In this document: positions 1-7,691 of the stretch, in pieces
Numbering within the stretch: position 1 is the stretch's first letter
Layout: each line of letters starts with the position of its first letter
Assembly (NCBI GenBank): GCA_029252045.1
Contig: JAQXCD010000053.1
Span: 1-64,000, forward strand
Direction of reading: 5' to 3'
Source of the DNA: Sulfitobacter sp.
GTDB taxonomy: Bacteria > Pseudomonadota > Alphaproteobacteria > Rhodobacterales > Rhodobacteraceae
DNA: 64,000 nt
Notes under the pieces: generated by a model
What the model saw: only the letters and a program-made list of their open reading frames with translations
Told to the model about the DNA's origin: nothing
Database searches by the model: none
Translations under genes and position numbers: made by a program

Positions 1-73
1 CCATATTTTCCTCCGATTTAGAGTTTTTTATTGTAATTTGAGATGTTGCGTAATCATGAACTATGACAATATC

Positions 74-637
74 TCATTCTTTTTCCCAATAGTTTGTCTC
101 AGCGATTAATTGACTGTAATCGCTCTTTGTGATGCCTACAACGACCTGATCCCAATACCGACCTCTTCGATATATCCAATCTCTTCGAACACCTTCTTTT
201 TTCCACCCTAATTTATCGCAATAAAACGCTATCGATGCCTTGTTATATTCGATCATTTGTCCATCCAAGCGCCTCAAGTTCAGCTCATCAAAAGCATAAC
301 GCATCGTTGCCATTACGGCATCTTTTCCATAGCCTTTACCCCGTATATCGACATCACCGAGCATTACACCATGCCAAGCGTGGTTGTTCCGCCAATCAAT
401 GTCGATAATACTAGATATTCCGATAATTCCTAAATCTGGTGCTTCGATAGCGAGTCTTTGATTGTTTTTCTCATTTTTAAGTTTTTTGAACCATTCATTA
501 TGAAAGTCGCGAGAACTTGGCCAGTGTATGGCTCCCATCGCATCTTGGGTTGATGGATCATTTGCCCATTTGTGCAAAATATCTAAGTCAGATTCTTCTA
601 TAGCTCTTAATATAATTTTTTTACCGAGGATATTCAT
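74..637 (-). CDS. GNAT-family N-acetyltransferase (RimJ/RimL-like)
   Basis: A 187-residue protein with the layout of single-domain GNAT enzymes, which transfer an acetyl group from acetyl-CoA to an amine. The acetyl-CoA pyrophosphate loop is visible as RGKGYGKDA near residues 99-107, followed by the usual helix and by the 'ASIAFYCDKLGWKKEGVRRD' segment typical of RimL-like acetyltransferases. The substrate cannot be read; an amino-sugar or a protein N-terminus are both possible. It ends 28 bases from the next gene on the same strand, which suggests co-transcription with the glycosidase-like gene. Base composition is clearly AT-rich compared with the window beyond 3.4 kb, so it is probably acquired DNA. 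The family call is firm and the substrate is unknown. Confidence 0.85.
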   Translation of the reverse strand: MNILGKKIILRAIEESDLDILHKWANDPSTQDAMGAIHWPSSRDFHNEWFKKLKNEKNNQRLAIEAPDLGIIGISSIIDIDWRNNHAWHGVMLGDVDIRGKGYGKDAVMATMRYAFDELNLRRLDGQMIEYNKASIAFYCDKLGWKKEGVRRDWIYRRGRYWDQVVVGITKSDYSQLIAETNYWEKE

Positions 638-665
638 AAGTTCTAGCCTTCGAGATTTTGACTGA

Positions 666-1628
666 TTAGTGTTCTAGTTTAGCTAGGCCAAACCCAAATT
701 TGCCAAACTCGTTACCGTTGTAGAGCATATACACATTGCCATTGCTTTCGAATATATGAGGGTAACACAGCATTTCAGAATCCCAGCCCGAAGAAGACAC
801 ATCAATGCCAGAGAGGTGATCTTCGCGAGTCCATGTAATTAGATCATGGGAATGAGCATAGCCTAGACGATAAGAGCGATCTGAGTTCTTTCGAAAGTCA
901 TAAGCCTGTCGATAGCAAAAATACATATGGTATCTATCGCCAACGAACAGCACGGTTGGCAATGCTTGACACTCGTCGGTGTTAAGTTTGTCAGCTATTA
1001 TTTTGATGCCATTACGGCTCCATGTGATGCCATCCTTCGACGTAGCTTGTGCTATTTTGTAAATTCGATCTGGCTCAGGATAATCAGGAAATTTCTTCCA
1101 TTCCGTCCCAAATATGTACCACATATAGTATGTGTCATCATATTTTTTCACAAACGCATCGGCGACCATAAATGGTTCATTAAGTGAAGCTGTTAGCAAT
1201 GGGCCTGGCCCAGGGCGAACAAAAGTCTTTCCTTCATCATGGCTTATTGCCAAGCCGATAGAGGCGTCAGCTGACACTGATACCTTTCTGTTCCATCCCG
1301 TTGTGTAGGCTAAAACCCTGTTTCCGTCGTGAAGAACATTGATAGGGAATATCCCATGTTCGTCAAAACAACCCAGATTACCCAAAGGCAGCACGGTTTC
1401 GCTCGACAACCCAATAATTGCGCTCATATCAAGTGAATAGTCTACGTATGTCACATGACTAAGATATTTCCCGACTTCATCACGTTCGCGGGTAGAAAAA
1501 TACACCCTAACTCTATCTGCTAAAACGAGAGTTTGTGGCGACTGGGCAAACTCTACGCAGCGATTAGGTAAATGATGATCTCTTGGATCGAATATCTTGC
1601 CAACTTTTCCCCACTTCATGCCATTCAT
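666..1628 (-). CDS. Five-bladed beta-propeller glycosidase-like protein
   Basis: A 320-residue protein without an obvious signal peptide. It has the repeated 'YMWYIFG', 'YHMYFCYR' and 'VYMLYNG' blade strands and 'SHDEGKTF' and 'SKDGITWSR' turns seen in GH43/GH32/GH130-type propeller proteins. Such proteins hydrolyse or phosphorolyse glycosides, or act as catalytically inactive binding relatives; the linkage cannot be assigned. The start could be the ATG at 1628 or the one three codons later at 1619, because the GGAG motif lies directly before the first ATG and is better spaced for the second. It is AT-rich like its downstream neighbour, the acetyltransferase, and the two may form a small surface-polysaccharide operon broken off at the window edge. 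Confidence 0.7.
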   Translation of the reverse strand: MNGMKWGKVGKIFDPRDHHLPNRCVEFAQSPQTLVLADRVRVYFSTRERDEVGKYLSHVTYVDYSLDMSAIIGLSSETVLPLGNLGCFDEHGIFPINVLHDGNRVLAYTTGWNRKVSVSADASIGLAISHDEGKTFVRPGPGPLLTASLNEPFMVADAFVKKYDDTYYMWYIFGTEWKKFPDYPEPDRIYKIAQATSKDGITWSRNGIKIIADKLNTDECQALPTVLFVGDRYHMYFCYRQAYDFRKNSDRSYRLGYAHSHDLITWTREDHLSGIDVSSSGWDSEMLCYPHIFESNGNVYMLYNGNEFGKFGFGLAKLEH

Positions 1629-1753
1629 CTCCGTTGTCCGCCGTCAGGGTTTTTGGAGTCATTAGCTTTTCAAACGAAGAGTAGATCCAGCCTATCTGAT
1701 TGGTTTCATTATGCAGTTTGTTTGTGGGGTTGCAAGCGGGAGCTATGACTGAC

Positions 1754-1773
1754 TCTGGTGTTTGGGCTGTTTG
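1754..1773 (+). repeat. Left terminal inverted repeat of the IS256-family element
   Basis: Eleven bases (TCTGGTGTTTG) match the inverted right end perfectly; the following nine are an imperfect match ending in TTTG. Confidence 0.8.
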
Positions 1774-1842
1774 AAGGTTGGCGGCGTATCTGGTTGAATT
1801 GTTGTTGTGAGATAGCAGCCCAACCGAAGGAGATACACCACC

Positions 1843-3090
1843 ATGGAAACGACTAACATTGTTGATTTTACGCGTCGAGATAAGATGACGGACGCACTGA
1901 CGGAATTGCTCAGAACGGGGGCGCAGGATTTGATCGCACAAGCCGTAGAAGCTGAGCTTTCAGGTTACATGGCGCAGTTTTCTGAGAAGCGCACGGAGGC
2001 TGGCCACGCGGCGGTCGTTCGCAATGGTCACCATCCAGAGCGCCCATTTCAAACAGGTATTGGCCCTGTGAGCGTGCGCATTCCCAAGGTCCGTTCCAAA
2101 GACGGCACGCCGGTGACATTCCGATCCGCCTTGGTGCCGCCCTATGTGCGTAGAACTAAGACATTGGAGGCTGCCTTGCCGTGGCTTTACCTCAAGGGTA
2201 TTTCCAGTGGTGAAATGGCCTCGGCCCTCAAGGTCATGTTGGGCCCAGATGCGACGGGACTGTCGGCGAATACGATCTCGCGGCCCAAGCGGGATTGGGC
2301 CGAGGAATACGGTTCCTGGAAAAGCGCGACGTTCGATGACGAGCCAATCGTCTACATCTGGGCTGATGGTGTTCACAGCGGCCTGCGTGGCGAAGAGGAT
2401 AAGCTCTGCGCCCTTGTTATTGTGGGGGTAACAGCTCGTGGCAAAAAGCGGTTCCTGGCCATTGAGGACGGTGTGCGCGAAAGCACCCAAAGTTGGCGTG
2501 AGGTTCTTCTCAGCCTCAAAGATCGGGGAATGAACGCGCCCAAGCTGGCCACCGGGGATGGTGCCATGGGATTTTGGGCAGCTCTGGATGAGGTTTATCC
2601 GGCGACCCGCCAGCAACGCTGCTGGCAGCACAAAACGATGAACGTGCTCAACTGCTTTCCCAAGCTGTCACCACCAAAAGCCAAGGCCGCGATCCACAAC
2701 ATTTGGCAGGCTGAGACCAAAGAGGATGCACAGAAGGCATTCGATTTGTTCATCAAAACCTATGAAGCCAAATATCCGAAGGCGGTGCTGTGCCTGCAAA
2801 AAGACCGTGAGGAACTCATGGCATTCTTCGACTTCCCCGCCCAGCATTGGCAGAGCATCCGCACCAGCAATCCAATCGAATCCGCGTTCGCTACAATCCG
2901 CCACCGCACCAAACGATCAAAGGGCTGTCTCTCACGCGATGGCGTGCTGCACATGATGTTCAAACTGGGGCAATGCGCAGAACAAAACTGGAGGAAACTA
3001 CGCGGCTTTGACTACCTCGCCAAAGTCATCACTGGCGTCACATTCAAAGACGTAATTGAAGCCACAAACCCAGACCAGATCGACGCATGA
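1843..3090 (+). CDS. IS256-family transposase
   Basis: A 415-residue Mutator-type DDE transposase, normal length for the family and apparently intact. The catalytic triad is visible as D175 (WADGVHSG), D239 (TGDGAMGF) and E346 (NPIESAFATIRHRT). The late 'RTSNPIES' block and the basic segment after it are family hallmarks. The start is set by a good ribosome site (AAGGAG about eight bases before the ATG). It lies between the two inverted ends and is the only gene of the element. Nothing in the sequence suggests inactivation, so it could still be mobile. Confidence 0.95.
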   Translation: METTNIVDFTRRDKMTDALTELLRTGAQDLIAQAVEAELSGYMAQFSEKRTEAGHAAVVRNGHHPERPFQTGIGPVSVRIPKVRSKDGTPVTFRSALVPPYVRRTKTLEAALPWLYLKGISSGEMASALKVMLGPDATGLSANTISRPKRDWAEEYGSWKSATFDDEPIVYIWADGVHSGLRGEEDKLCALVIVGVTARGKKRFLAIEDGVRESTQSWREVLLSLKDRGMNAPKLATGDGAMGFWAALDEVYPATRQQRCWQHKTMNVLNCFPKLSPPKAKAAIHNIWQAETKEDAQKAFDLFIKTYEAKYPKAVLCLQKDREELMAFFDFPAQHWQSIRTSNPIESAFATIRHRTKRSKGCLSRDGVLHMMFKLGQCAEQNWRKLRGFDYLAKVITGVTFKDVIEATNPDQIDA

Positions 3091-3092
3091 CC

Positions 3093-3112
3093 CAAAACCC
3101 TCAAACACCAGA
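3093..3112 (-). repeat. Right terminal inverted repeat of the IS256-family element
   Basis: Inverted copy of the left end (CAAACACCAGA at 3102-3112), starting three bases after the transposase stop codon. Confidence 0.8.
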
Positions 3113-3345
3113 TTTGACAATAACTCAAAATCCGCATCCGCTGTTGGTAATGTCCAAACAGCATGAATGTGATCTGGCAACACGACCATCGCCTCGCAGA
3201 TGATTGGATGATCCGCTACCACCGAGGCATAAGCAGACCGTAATAACCCAATTTCGCGTACCAACAAATTAGAGCCACGCTCCGCTAGGTTCACGGTAAA
3301 GAAATATGTGCCTCCCGGCACAAAGATACGGCGATATTTACTCAT
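3113..3345 (-). pseudogene. Truncated REP-associated tyrosine transposase (RAYT, Y1 family)
   Basis: The N-terminal 77 or so codons of a RAYT/TnpA-REP protein. It begins MSKYRRIFVPGGTYFF and includes the HUH metal-binding motif as PDHIHAVWTLP, around residues 57-67. Family members run to about 150-180 residues and carry a catalytic tyrosine after the HUH motif. Here the gene is cut at the IS256 right end, and similarity fades at 'DADF' just before it. The tyrosine helix is therefore missing and the protein cannot be active. RAYTs are domesticated transposases linked to REP palindromes, and a REP-like hairpin sits just upstream of its start. Confidence 0.8.
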
Positions 3346-3385
3346 AATTGATCTTTGTGCCATCTTGGTTAACAAATGGTTGAGT

Positions 3386-3405
3386 GTGGGTTTTACCCAC
3401 CCTAC
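3386..3405. repeat. REP-like palindromic hairpin beside the RAYT remnant
   Basis: GTGGGT-TTT-ACCCAC forms a perfect six-pair stem at 3386-3400 and continues into CCTAC. Reverse-complemented this reads GTAGGGTGGGT, which resembles the core I associate with RAYT-linked REP elements. It lies about 40 bases upstream of the RAYT start, the usual arrangement for a RAYT and its REP. Only one copy was noticed in the window. Confidence 0.6.
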
Positions 3406-3444
3406 GGAAACGACTATGATCATGTTCACCTAAAGAGGCCCCCC

Positions 3445-3675
3445 ATGATCCACTTCGCCTTCGCCATCTACTCCATCGTCTTCTCCACCCTCTCGGGCGC
3501 GCTCGTCGTGGCCGTCATCGTTATAGGCTATTTCTCGTGGACCAGCATGATCACCTCCATGATCGTGGGCGCCATAATCTCCCTCCCCGCGACATACGCC
3601 GTTCTAAAACAAATGGACTGGTCAGAGCCTGACGAAAAGCATGGCACGCCGAAGGATCGGTGGTACATCCGCTAA
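3445..3675 (+). CDS. Small two-helix membrane protein, hypothetical
   Basis: A 76-residue protein with two predicted membrane segments, roughly residues 3-27 and 33-52, then a short polar tail. I chose the ATG at 3445 because AGAGG lies just before it and the membrane segment begins right after. The 'IHFAFAIYSIVFSTLSGALV' start resembles the small protein at 4275 ('RLASILYSTIATSLAGIGV'), so the two are probably paralogues flanking phnA. Such proteins are often labelled 'CTP synthetase' in Rhodobacterales annotations, but they share nothing with that enzyme. The function is unknown. Confidence 0.7.
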   Translation: MIHFAFAIYSIVFSTLSGALVVAVIVIGYFSWTSMITSMIVGAIISLPATYAVLKQMDWSEPDEKHGTPKDRWYIR

Positions 3676-3699
3676 AACCGACCTGACTGGACCCCCAAA

Positions 3700-4196
3700 A
3701 TGACCTGCCCCCTCTGCACCACTGATGCCCGCTCACCGAAACCCCCGTCACAGGCGGCCTCGCTGACGCCTCTGTCGTGCTCTGCGATCTGTGCACAGAC
3801 CCCCAAACACCCCCCGACCATTTCCGCGCCATCGCCTCGACCATGTGGTCCGACGACCCCGCGCTCCAAGTCTACGCGATGCGCACGCTAAAACGCCTCG
3901 ACACCGACTGGTCCCGCGATCTGGCCGGGCAGCTGTATCTGGACGAGGAAACGCAGGCGTGGGTGGACAATCAGGCCGCAGCAAGCAACCATAAAGACAG
4001 CAACGGTGCCCCGCTCGTCCATGGTGATACCGTCGTCCTGATCAAGGACCTGAACGTTAAGGGTGCCAACTTCACCGCCAAGCGCGGCACCGCCGTGCAC
4101 CGGATCAGCCTTGTCCCCGACAATGACGCGCACATCGAGGGCCGCGTGGAGGGTCAGCGCATTGTGATCCTGACCGAGTTTGTGAAAAAACGCTAA
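3700..4196 (+). pseudogene. phnA: PhnA-like zinc-ribbon protein with an apparent frameshift
   Basis: The C-terminal half is a clear PhnA domain ('LVHGDTVVLIKDLNVKG' through 'TEFVKKR' at the end). The N-terminal zinc ribbon is split between two frames. An ATG at 3700 gives MTCPLC in one frame. The second cysteine pair (VLCDLC) and everything after it are in another frame that opens only after a TGA at 3723. Loss of one base around 3724-3732 would join them into a single protein of about 165 residues with a complete CxxC...CxxC ribbon. As written, only a GTG start at 3777 would yield a 139-residue product lacking the first cysteine pair. This is either a real frameshift or a sequence error. PhnA proteins are linked by name to phosphonate use, but their role is poorly defined. 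Confidence 0.7.
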
Positions 4197-4274
4197 GGGT
4201 TGACCTGCATCAAGGTGGGTGCCCCCGTTGGCGGCTATGGTCCGCATGACCTACACGCCACACAGGAGCCCGCC

Positions 4275-4466
4275 ATGATACGTCTTGCATCCATTCTCTA
4301 TTCCACCATCGCCACGTCGCTGGCGGGCATCGGTGTGATTGCCGTGCTCTCGGCGGGGTATGTCTCGGTTACCGCGATTGTGGTCGCCTCGGTGGCGGGG
4401 TCTGTGTTGGGCCTGCCGGTATCCCTGCTGGTGGCCAAGCAGATCCTGAAAGTCACCAAGTCCTGA
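4275..4466 (+). CDS. Small two-helix membrane protein, hypothetical
   Basis: A 63-residue, strongly hydrophobic protein with two predicted membrane helices (about residues 4-28 and 33-56) and a short basic tail. The ATG at 4275 has AGGAG eight bases upstream. It is similar in its first helix to the 76-residue protein at 3445. This family is widespread in Rhodobacterales and commonly misnamed CTP synthetase. Function is unknown. It follows the broken phnA by 78 bases, possibly in the same transcript. Confidence 0.75.
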   Translation: MIRLASILYSTIATSLAGIGVIAVLSAGYVSVTAIVVASVAGSVLGLPVSLLVAKQILKVTKS

Positions 4467-4487
4467 GATCAGAATTTTGCATCAGGT

Positions 4488-4516
4488 GGTGTACGCGCGG
4501 TGTACAGCTGGTGTAC
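4488..4516 (+). promoter_or_regulatory. Three GGTGTAC direct repeats at 11-bp spacing
   Basis: GGTGTAC begins at 4488, 4499 and 4510, so the repeat unit is exactly one helical turn and all copies face the same side of the DNA. The array ends 37 bases before the BKACE start codon, where an activator or repressor of that gene would bind. The binding protein is unknown. Confidence 0.6.
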
Positions 4517-4553
4517 AAGGTGTGGCATGTAAAATCCGCCTCTGGAGCGCCCC

Positions 4554-5381
4554 ATGACCCCTTGCATTCTCTGCGTCGCCATCACCGGTTCCGTCCCGAC
4601 CAAAGCCGCCAATCCTGCCGTTCCAATCACGGTATCGGAGCAGATCGAGAGCACCCATGCAGCCTATGAAGCGGGCGCTTCAATCTGCCACGCCCATGTG
4701 CGCAATGACGATGAGACACCGTCTTCGGACCCCGAGAAATTCGCGGCCCTTCAGGAAGGGATCAAGGCGCATTGCCCTGATATGATTATGCAATTCTCTA
4801 CCGGTGGTCGTTCTGGTGCGGGGCAGGAGCGGGGCGGCATGCTGTCCCTGCGCCCTGATATGGCGAGCCTGTCTGTCGGCTCCAACAACTTCCCCACCCG
4901 CGTGTATGAAAACCCGCCGCAACTGGTGGACTGGCTGGCATCAGAGATGGTGAAATACGAGGTCAAGCCGGAGATCGAGGCCTTCGACCTGAGCCACATC
5001 CACAAAGCAGCACAGATGAACCAGGACGGGCGTATTCCCGGACAGCTCTATATCCAGTTTGTAATGGGTGTGAAGAACGCCATGCCTGCTGACCGTGAGA
5101 CATTTGATTTCTATATCAAAACGGTCGAGCGGTTATTACCGGATGCCCTCTGGTGTGCGGCCGGTGTCGGCCCCAATCAGGTTGTGCTGAATGAATGGTC
5201 GATTGCGGCGGGCGGCCATGCGCGCGCAGGGCTTGAGGATAACGTGCGCTGGGACAAGAATACGCTGGCGCCGTCTAACGCGGCTTTGATCACCCGAGCG
5301 GCTGACCTCTGCGCTAAGTACGAGCGTCCCGTGGCGACACCGGCGCAGGCGCGGCAGATGTTGGGCCTACGCCCCGCCTAG
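4554..5381 (+). CDS. BKACE / DUF849 beta-keto acid cleavage enzyme
   Basis: A 275-residue TIM-barrel enzyme of the 3-keto-5-aminohexanoate cleavage family. These enzymes condense a beta-keto acid with acetyl-CoA to give acetoacetate and a new CoA ester, using a bound zinc. The CHAHVR motif (residues 45-50) supplies metal ligands, and 'GGHARAGLEDN' near residues 221-231 is the conserved loop ahead of the C-terminal helices. Length is normal. The specific beta-keto acid cannot be read. It stands alone after a repeat array and overlaps the convergent deacetylase gene by 15 bases at the 3' end, so it is probably a single-gene transcript. Confidence 0.9.
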   Translation: MTPCILCVAITGSVPTKAANPAVPITVSEQIESTHAAYEAGASICHAHVRNDDETPSSDPEKFAALQEGIKAHCPDMIMQFSTGGRSGAGQERGGMLSLRPDMASLSVGSNNFPTRVYENPPQLVDWLASEMVKYEVKPEIEAFDLSHIHKAAQMNQDGRIPGQLYIQFVMGVKNAMPADRETFDFYIKTVERLLPDALWCAAGVGPNQVVLNEWSIAAGGHARAGLEDNVRWDKNTLAPSNAALITRAADLCAKYERPVATPAQARQMLGLRPA

Positions 5382-6125
5382 AAGTGCGCGCAGATCTGCG
5401 GCCACTGCGCCGCCGTCCAGCAACACACGGCAAAGGTCGCCGCTAAAGCGCCAGACGTCTTCAGTATGCACCAGATGGTGGGTCAGCAGGCCAAGCGGCT
5501 CGGTCTTGTCGCTGCGCCCTTCGCGCCTGTCGCGGAGGGTGTCGACGATCCCGTTGACCAAGATATCAGGCGGAACCAGCCCGCGATCCCCACGCCAGAA
5601 TATCGGATCAATGTGTGTGTTGATCTGGTGTAAGCCATCCGTCGGCATAGCCGTTTTGCGAGGCCCGTAAGTCGATACCGCGCGATATCCCGCATCGACC
5701 AACACAGGCAGATAGGCCGGATCAATCCGGTTCCACGGGGGCACAAAAAGGGGCATCAGGGGCGGCCCGAACGCGTGATGCAGGCGGTCAATTCCAGCGC
5801 GTAATTCCTCAGCGGCCGGAGGCCTTGGATGGCCAAACTCGGCGTTTTTCGCGCCTTGGGGCGCGTGGCTGAGATGGCGCCAGCCATGCACGACGGGGAT
5901 CAGCGACGGCGCGCTGTCAAACGCCGGAGGAAGGCTGGGCTCTAGCAGATCGGGGATGACGGCGATGTGCACGGGCAGGCCGCTGTCTTGCGCAAGACGG
6001 GTCAGCCGTGTCAGTGCCGCGGTATCCGCAACCGCATCATCATCACGCCACCAAAGGGGTAGGCGCAAGTTATCGCTCCGCCAGAGGGCCAGCTCTGACA
6101 TCAACGGTGACCAGTCGATCTTCAT
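5367..6125 (-). CDS. Polysaccharide deacetylase-like protein
   Basis: A 252-residue NodB-fold protein. The metal/catalytic motif WRDDD lies at residues 26-30, and a second motif H80-GWR-H84 matches the HxxxH pair. No signal peptide is visible, so it probably acts in the cytoplasm, for example on a lipid-linked or nucleotide-linked sugar. Its start overlaps the stop of the upstream glycosyltransferase gene by four bases (ATGA), so the two are translationally coupled. That pairing suggests one makes a glycan intermediate and the other trims an acyl group. The substrate is not known. Confidence 0.8.
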   Translation of the reverse strand: MKIDWSPLMSELALWRSDNLRLPLWWRDDDAVADTAALTRLTRLAQDSGLPVHIAVIPDLLEPSLPPAFDSAPSLIPVVHGWRHLSHAPQGAKNAEFGHPRPPAAEELRAGIDRLHHAFGPPLMPLFVPPWNRIDPAYLPVLVDAGYRAVSTYGPRKTAMPTDGLHQINTHIDPIFWRGDRGLVPPDILVNGIVDTLRDRREGRSDKTEPLGLLTHHLVHTEDVWRFSGDLCRVLLDGGAVAADLRALLGGA

Positions 6126-7255
6126 CGTTGCCCCATCATGTCGCGTGTCAAGGAAACAGTGCGCTCAGCCCCGCCAAAGCCCTTTGCTACGATGGTGCGT
6201 TTGGGCGCGGCAGTAACTTCACCCAGGACCTGACATAAACGTTCTGCGGACAGGTCGACACGGGCGAGCATCGCGATGCCGGACTGTTCAGCCAAGGCGC
6301 GCGCGCGCAAGCCCTGTTCCACTTCTGACCCGTCATCAAAGGGCACAAACACTGCGGGGGTTCCCGCCTGTAGAATATCCAGTGCCGTATTGTACCCGCA
6401 AAGCGAGACCGACGCGGCAGCATGGTATAGCATCTGGCGGGAATCGGGACGCGCGGCTTCGACACTGACGGTCGCAGGTGCGCGGCGGCGCAGGTCAGCA
6501 ATGCGCGCTTGGGGTTCTGCCCCGCCAATCAGCAGGCGCAGCGGATGGCGCAGCTGTGGTGCAGCCTCCAGTGCCGCATCATAGACGTGGTCACCGACAT
6601 CACCGCCGCCTGCACTGACCAGTATCTCACCTGCTCCTGTACCATCAGGGTGAGGCAAAGCGGGAGGTGGGGCGACAAATCCGGTATAGTGAAGCTTGGG
6701 TCGCAAGCTGTCCGATACCGGCCAGCTAAGCTCAAGCGGGGTCAGGTCGGGGTCGGAATGGATCAGAACGGCATCATAAAAGCGGTCGATGATTTCATCG
6801 GCATAAGCAGCTTTTTTCGGTTTGGACGGGGGGGCCAGAATATCGCGGATAGAAGCGCAGATGAGCGGTGGGCGGGGCAGCTTGTGTGCGGCCTCCAACA
6901 AAGCGGTGAACTCGTCTCGCAGAATGCGGCGGCCAAAAGGGAATAACTCGGTGATCAAGACGTCAGGTGCAAAGCTGCGAAGATGCGTCAGTAAAACCTC
7001 TTGCCTTGTCGCCAGATAGCCGACCTCTACGGCGCCCCCTTCCGCATCGAGCAGCCGTGAAAAATCCACCCCGTCCGAGCGCAGCGGCGGCAGTTGGGCC
7101 AGTGGCGTGTCCCCGCGCGTCAGCAGCGGCGCAGGCATGCCGCCAGATACCACCAGCACCTTGTCTCCAGCGGCCATATACGCCCGCGCAAGTGTGAGTG
7201 CCCGCGCCAGATGGCCGGTGCCCAGCAGATGTGTCACGACAATCATCACCTTCAT
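6122..7255 (-). CDS. Glycosyltransferase, MurG/GT28-like
   Basis: A 377-residue protein from the ATG at 7255, chosen because AAAGGA lies just before it; an in-frame start 15 codons earlier lacks a comparable site. It has the GT-B layout: an N-terminal 'HLLGTGHLARALTLA' loop, a linker, and a C-terminal nucleotide-sugar site with 'SAGGGDVG' and 'CGYNTALDILQAGTP' before 'VPFDDGSEVEQ'. This resembles MurG and related GT28 enzymes but is not MurG itself. It overlaps the deacetylase by four bases. The acceptor is unknown; a cell-envelope glycan is likely. Upstream lies only the dctM remnant on the opposite strand. Confidence 0.85.
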   Translation of the reverse strand: MKVMIVVTHLLGTGHLARALTLARAYMAAGDKVLVVSGGMPAPLLTRGDTPLAQLPPLRSDGVDFSRLLDAEGGAVEVGYLATRQEVLLTHLRSFAPDVLITELFPFGRRILRDEFTALLEAAHKLPRPPLICASIRDILAPPSKPKKAAYADEIIDRFYDAVLIHSDPDLTPLELSWPVSDSLRPKLHYTGFVAPPPALPHPDGTGAGEILVSAGGGDVGDHVYDAALEAAPQLRHPLRLLIGGAEPQARIADLRRRAPATVSVEAARPDSRQMLYHAAASVSLCGYNTALDILQAGTPAVFVPFDDGSEVEQGLRARALAEQSGIAMLARVDLSAERLCQVLGEVTAAPKRTIVAKGFGGAERTVSLTRDMMGQR

Positions 7256-7343
7256 GACACATCCTTTGCCAGACGGACGGTGTCGGGCTGCAAGTGCCAT
7301 TTGTCGCCCGCTATTTCTATGACAAACAGGCGGTTTCGTTTGA

Positions 7344-7691
7344 CTGCAAAGAGCGCAGGGCCTTCAAAACCCCACCCTGTTGCTGGGCATGTTCCTTGAT
7401 CCCATCGGCATTATGGTCCTGACCCTGCCGTTGATGATCCCGCTGGTCGGGAGTTATGATCTGAACCTGATCTGGTTCGGCGTTGTTGTCATCAAGCTGC
7501 TGGAGATTGGTCTGATCACGCCGCCTGTGGGGCTGAATGTCTTTGTTATTGCCAATGTGGTGGGCAAGGATGCGCCCATCGACAAGATATTCGCGGGCAT
7601 CACGCGCTTCTTGAGTGTGGACATCATCGTCCTGATCCTGATTATGTCTTTTCCTATGATATCACTCCTTATCCCGATGACGGCCCAATGA
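7344..7691 (+). pseudogene. 3' remnant of a TRAP transporter large permease (DctM)
   Basis: An open frame of 115 codons corresponding to the last quarter of a DctM protein, with 'LLLGMFLDPIGIMVLTLP', 'LLEIGLITPPVGLNVFV' and a final hydrophobic helix. DctM is normally about 430 residues, so roughly three quarters is missing. The frame is closed upstream by a TGA at 7341, and no start with a ribosome site is evident; a TTG at 7380 or ATG at 7389 could still initiate a short peptide. No DctP or DctQ gene remains nearby. Its stop overlaps the start of the IclR gene by four bases, suggesting the regulator once closed a TRAP operon. Confidence 0.85.

Larger units (their letters stand above)
1754..3112 (+). 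mobile_element. IS256-family insertion sequence, complete
   Basis: One full-length transposase gene is bracketed by imperfect inverted ends. The left end reads TCTGGTGTTTG at 1754-1764. The same 11 bases occur inverted at 3102-3112, with further partial matches inward to about 1773 and 3093. The bases immediately outside the two ends do not form a matching 8-9 bp target duplication. The right end abuts a truncated RAYT gene whose missing part is not found left of the element. Together these suggest that a deletion or recombination at the element followed insertion. The exact outer ends are inferred from the repeat and could be a few bases further out. Confidence 0.85.

Noticed and set aside
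1910-2963. Several long open frames inside the IS256 transposase gene in other frames
   Set aside because: They lie entirely under the transposase, lack ribosome sites and show no family resemblance.
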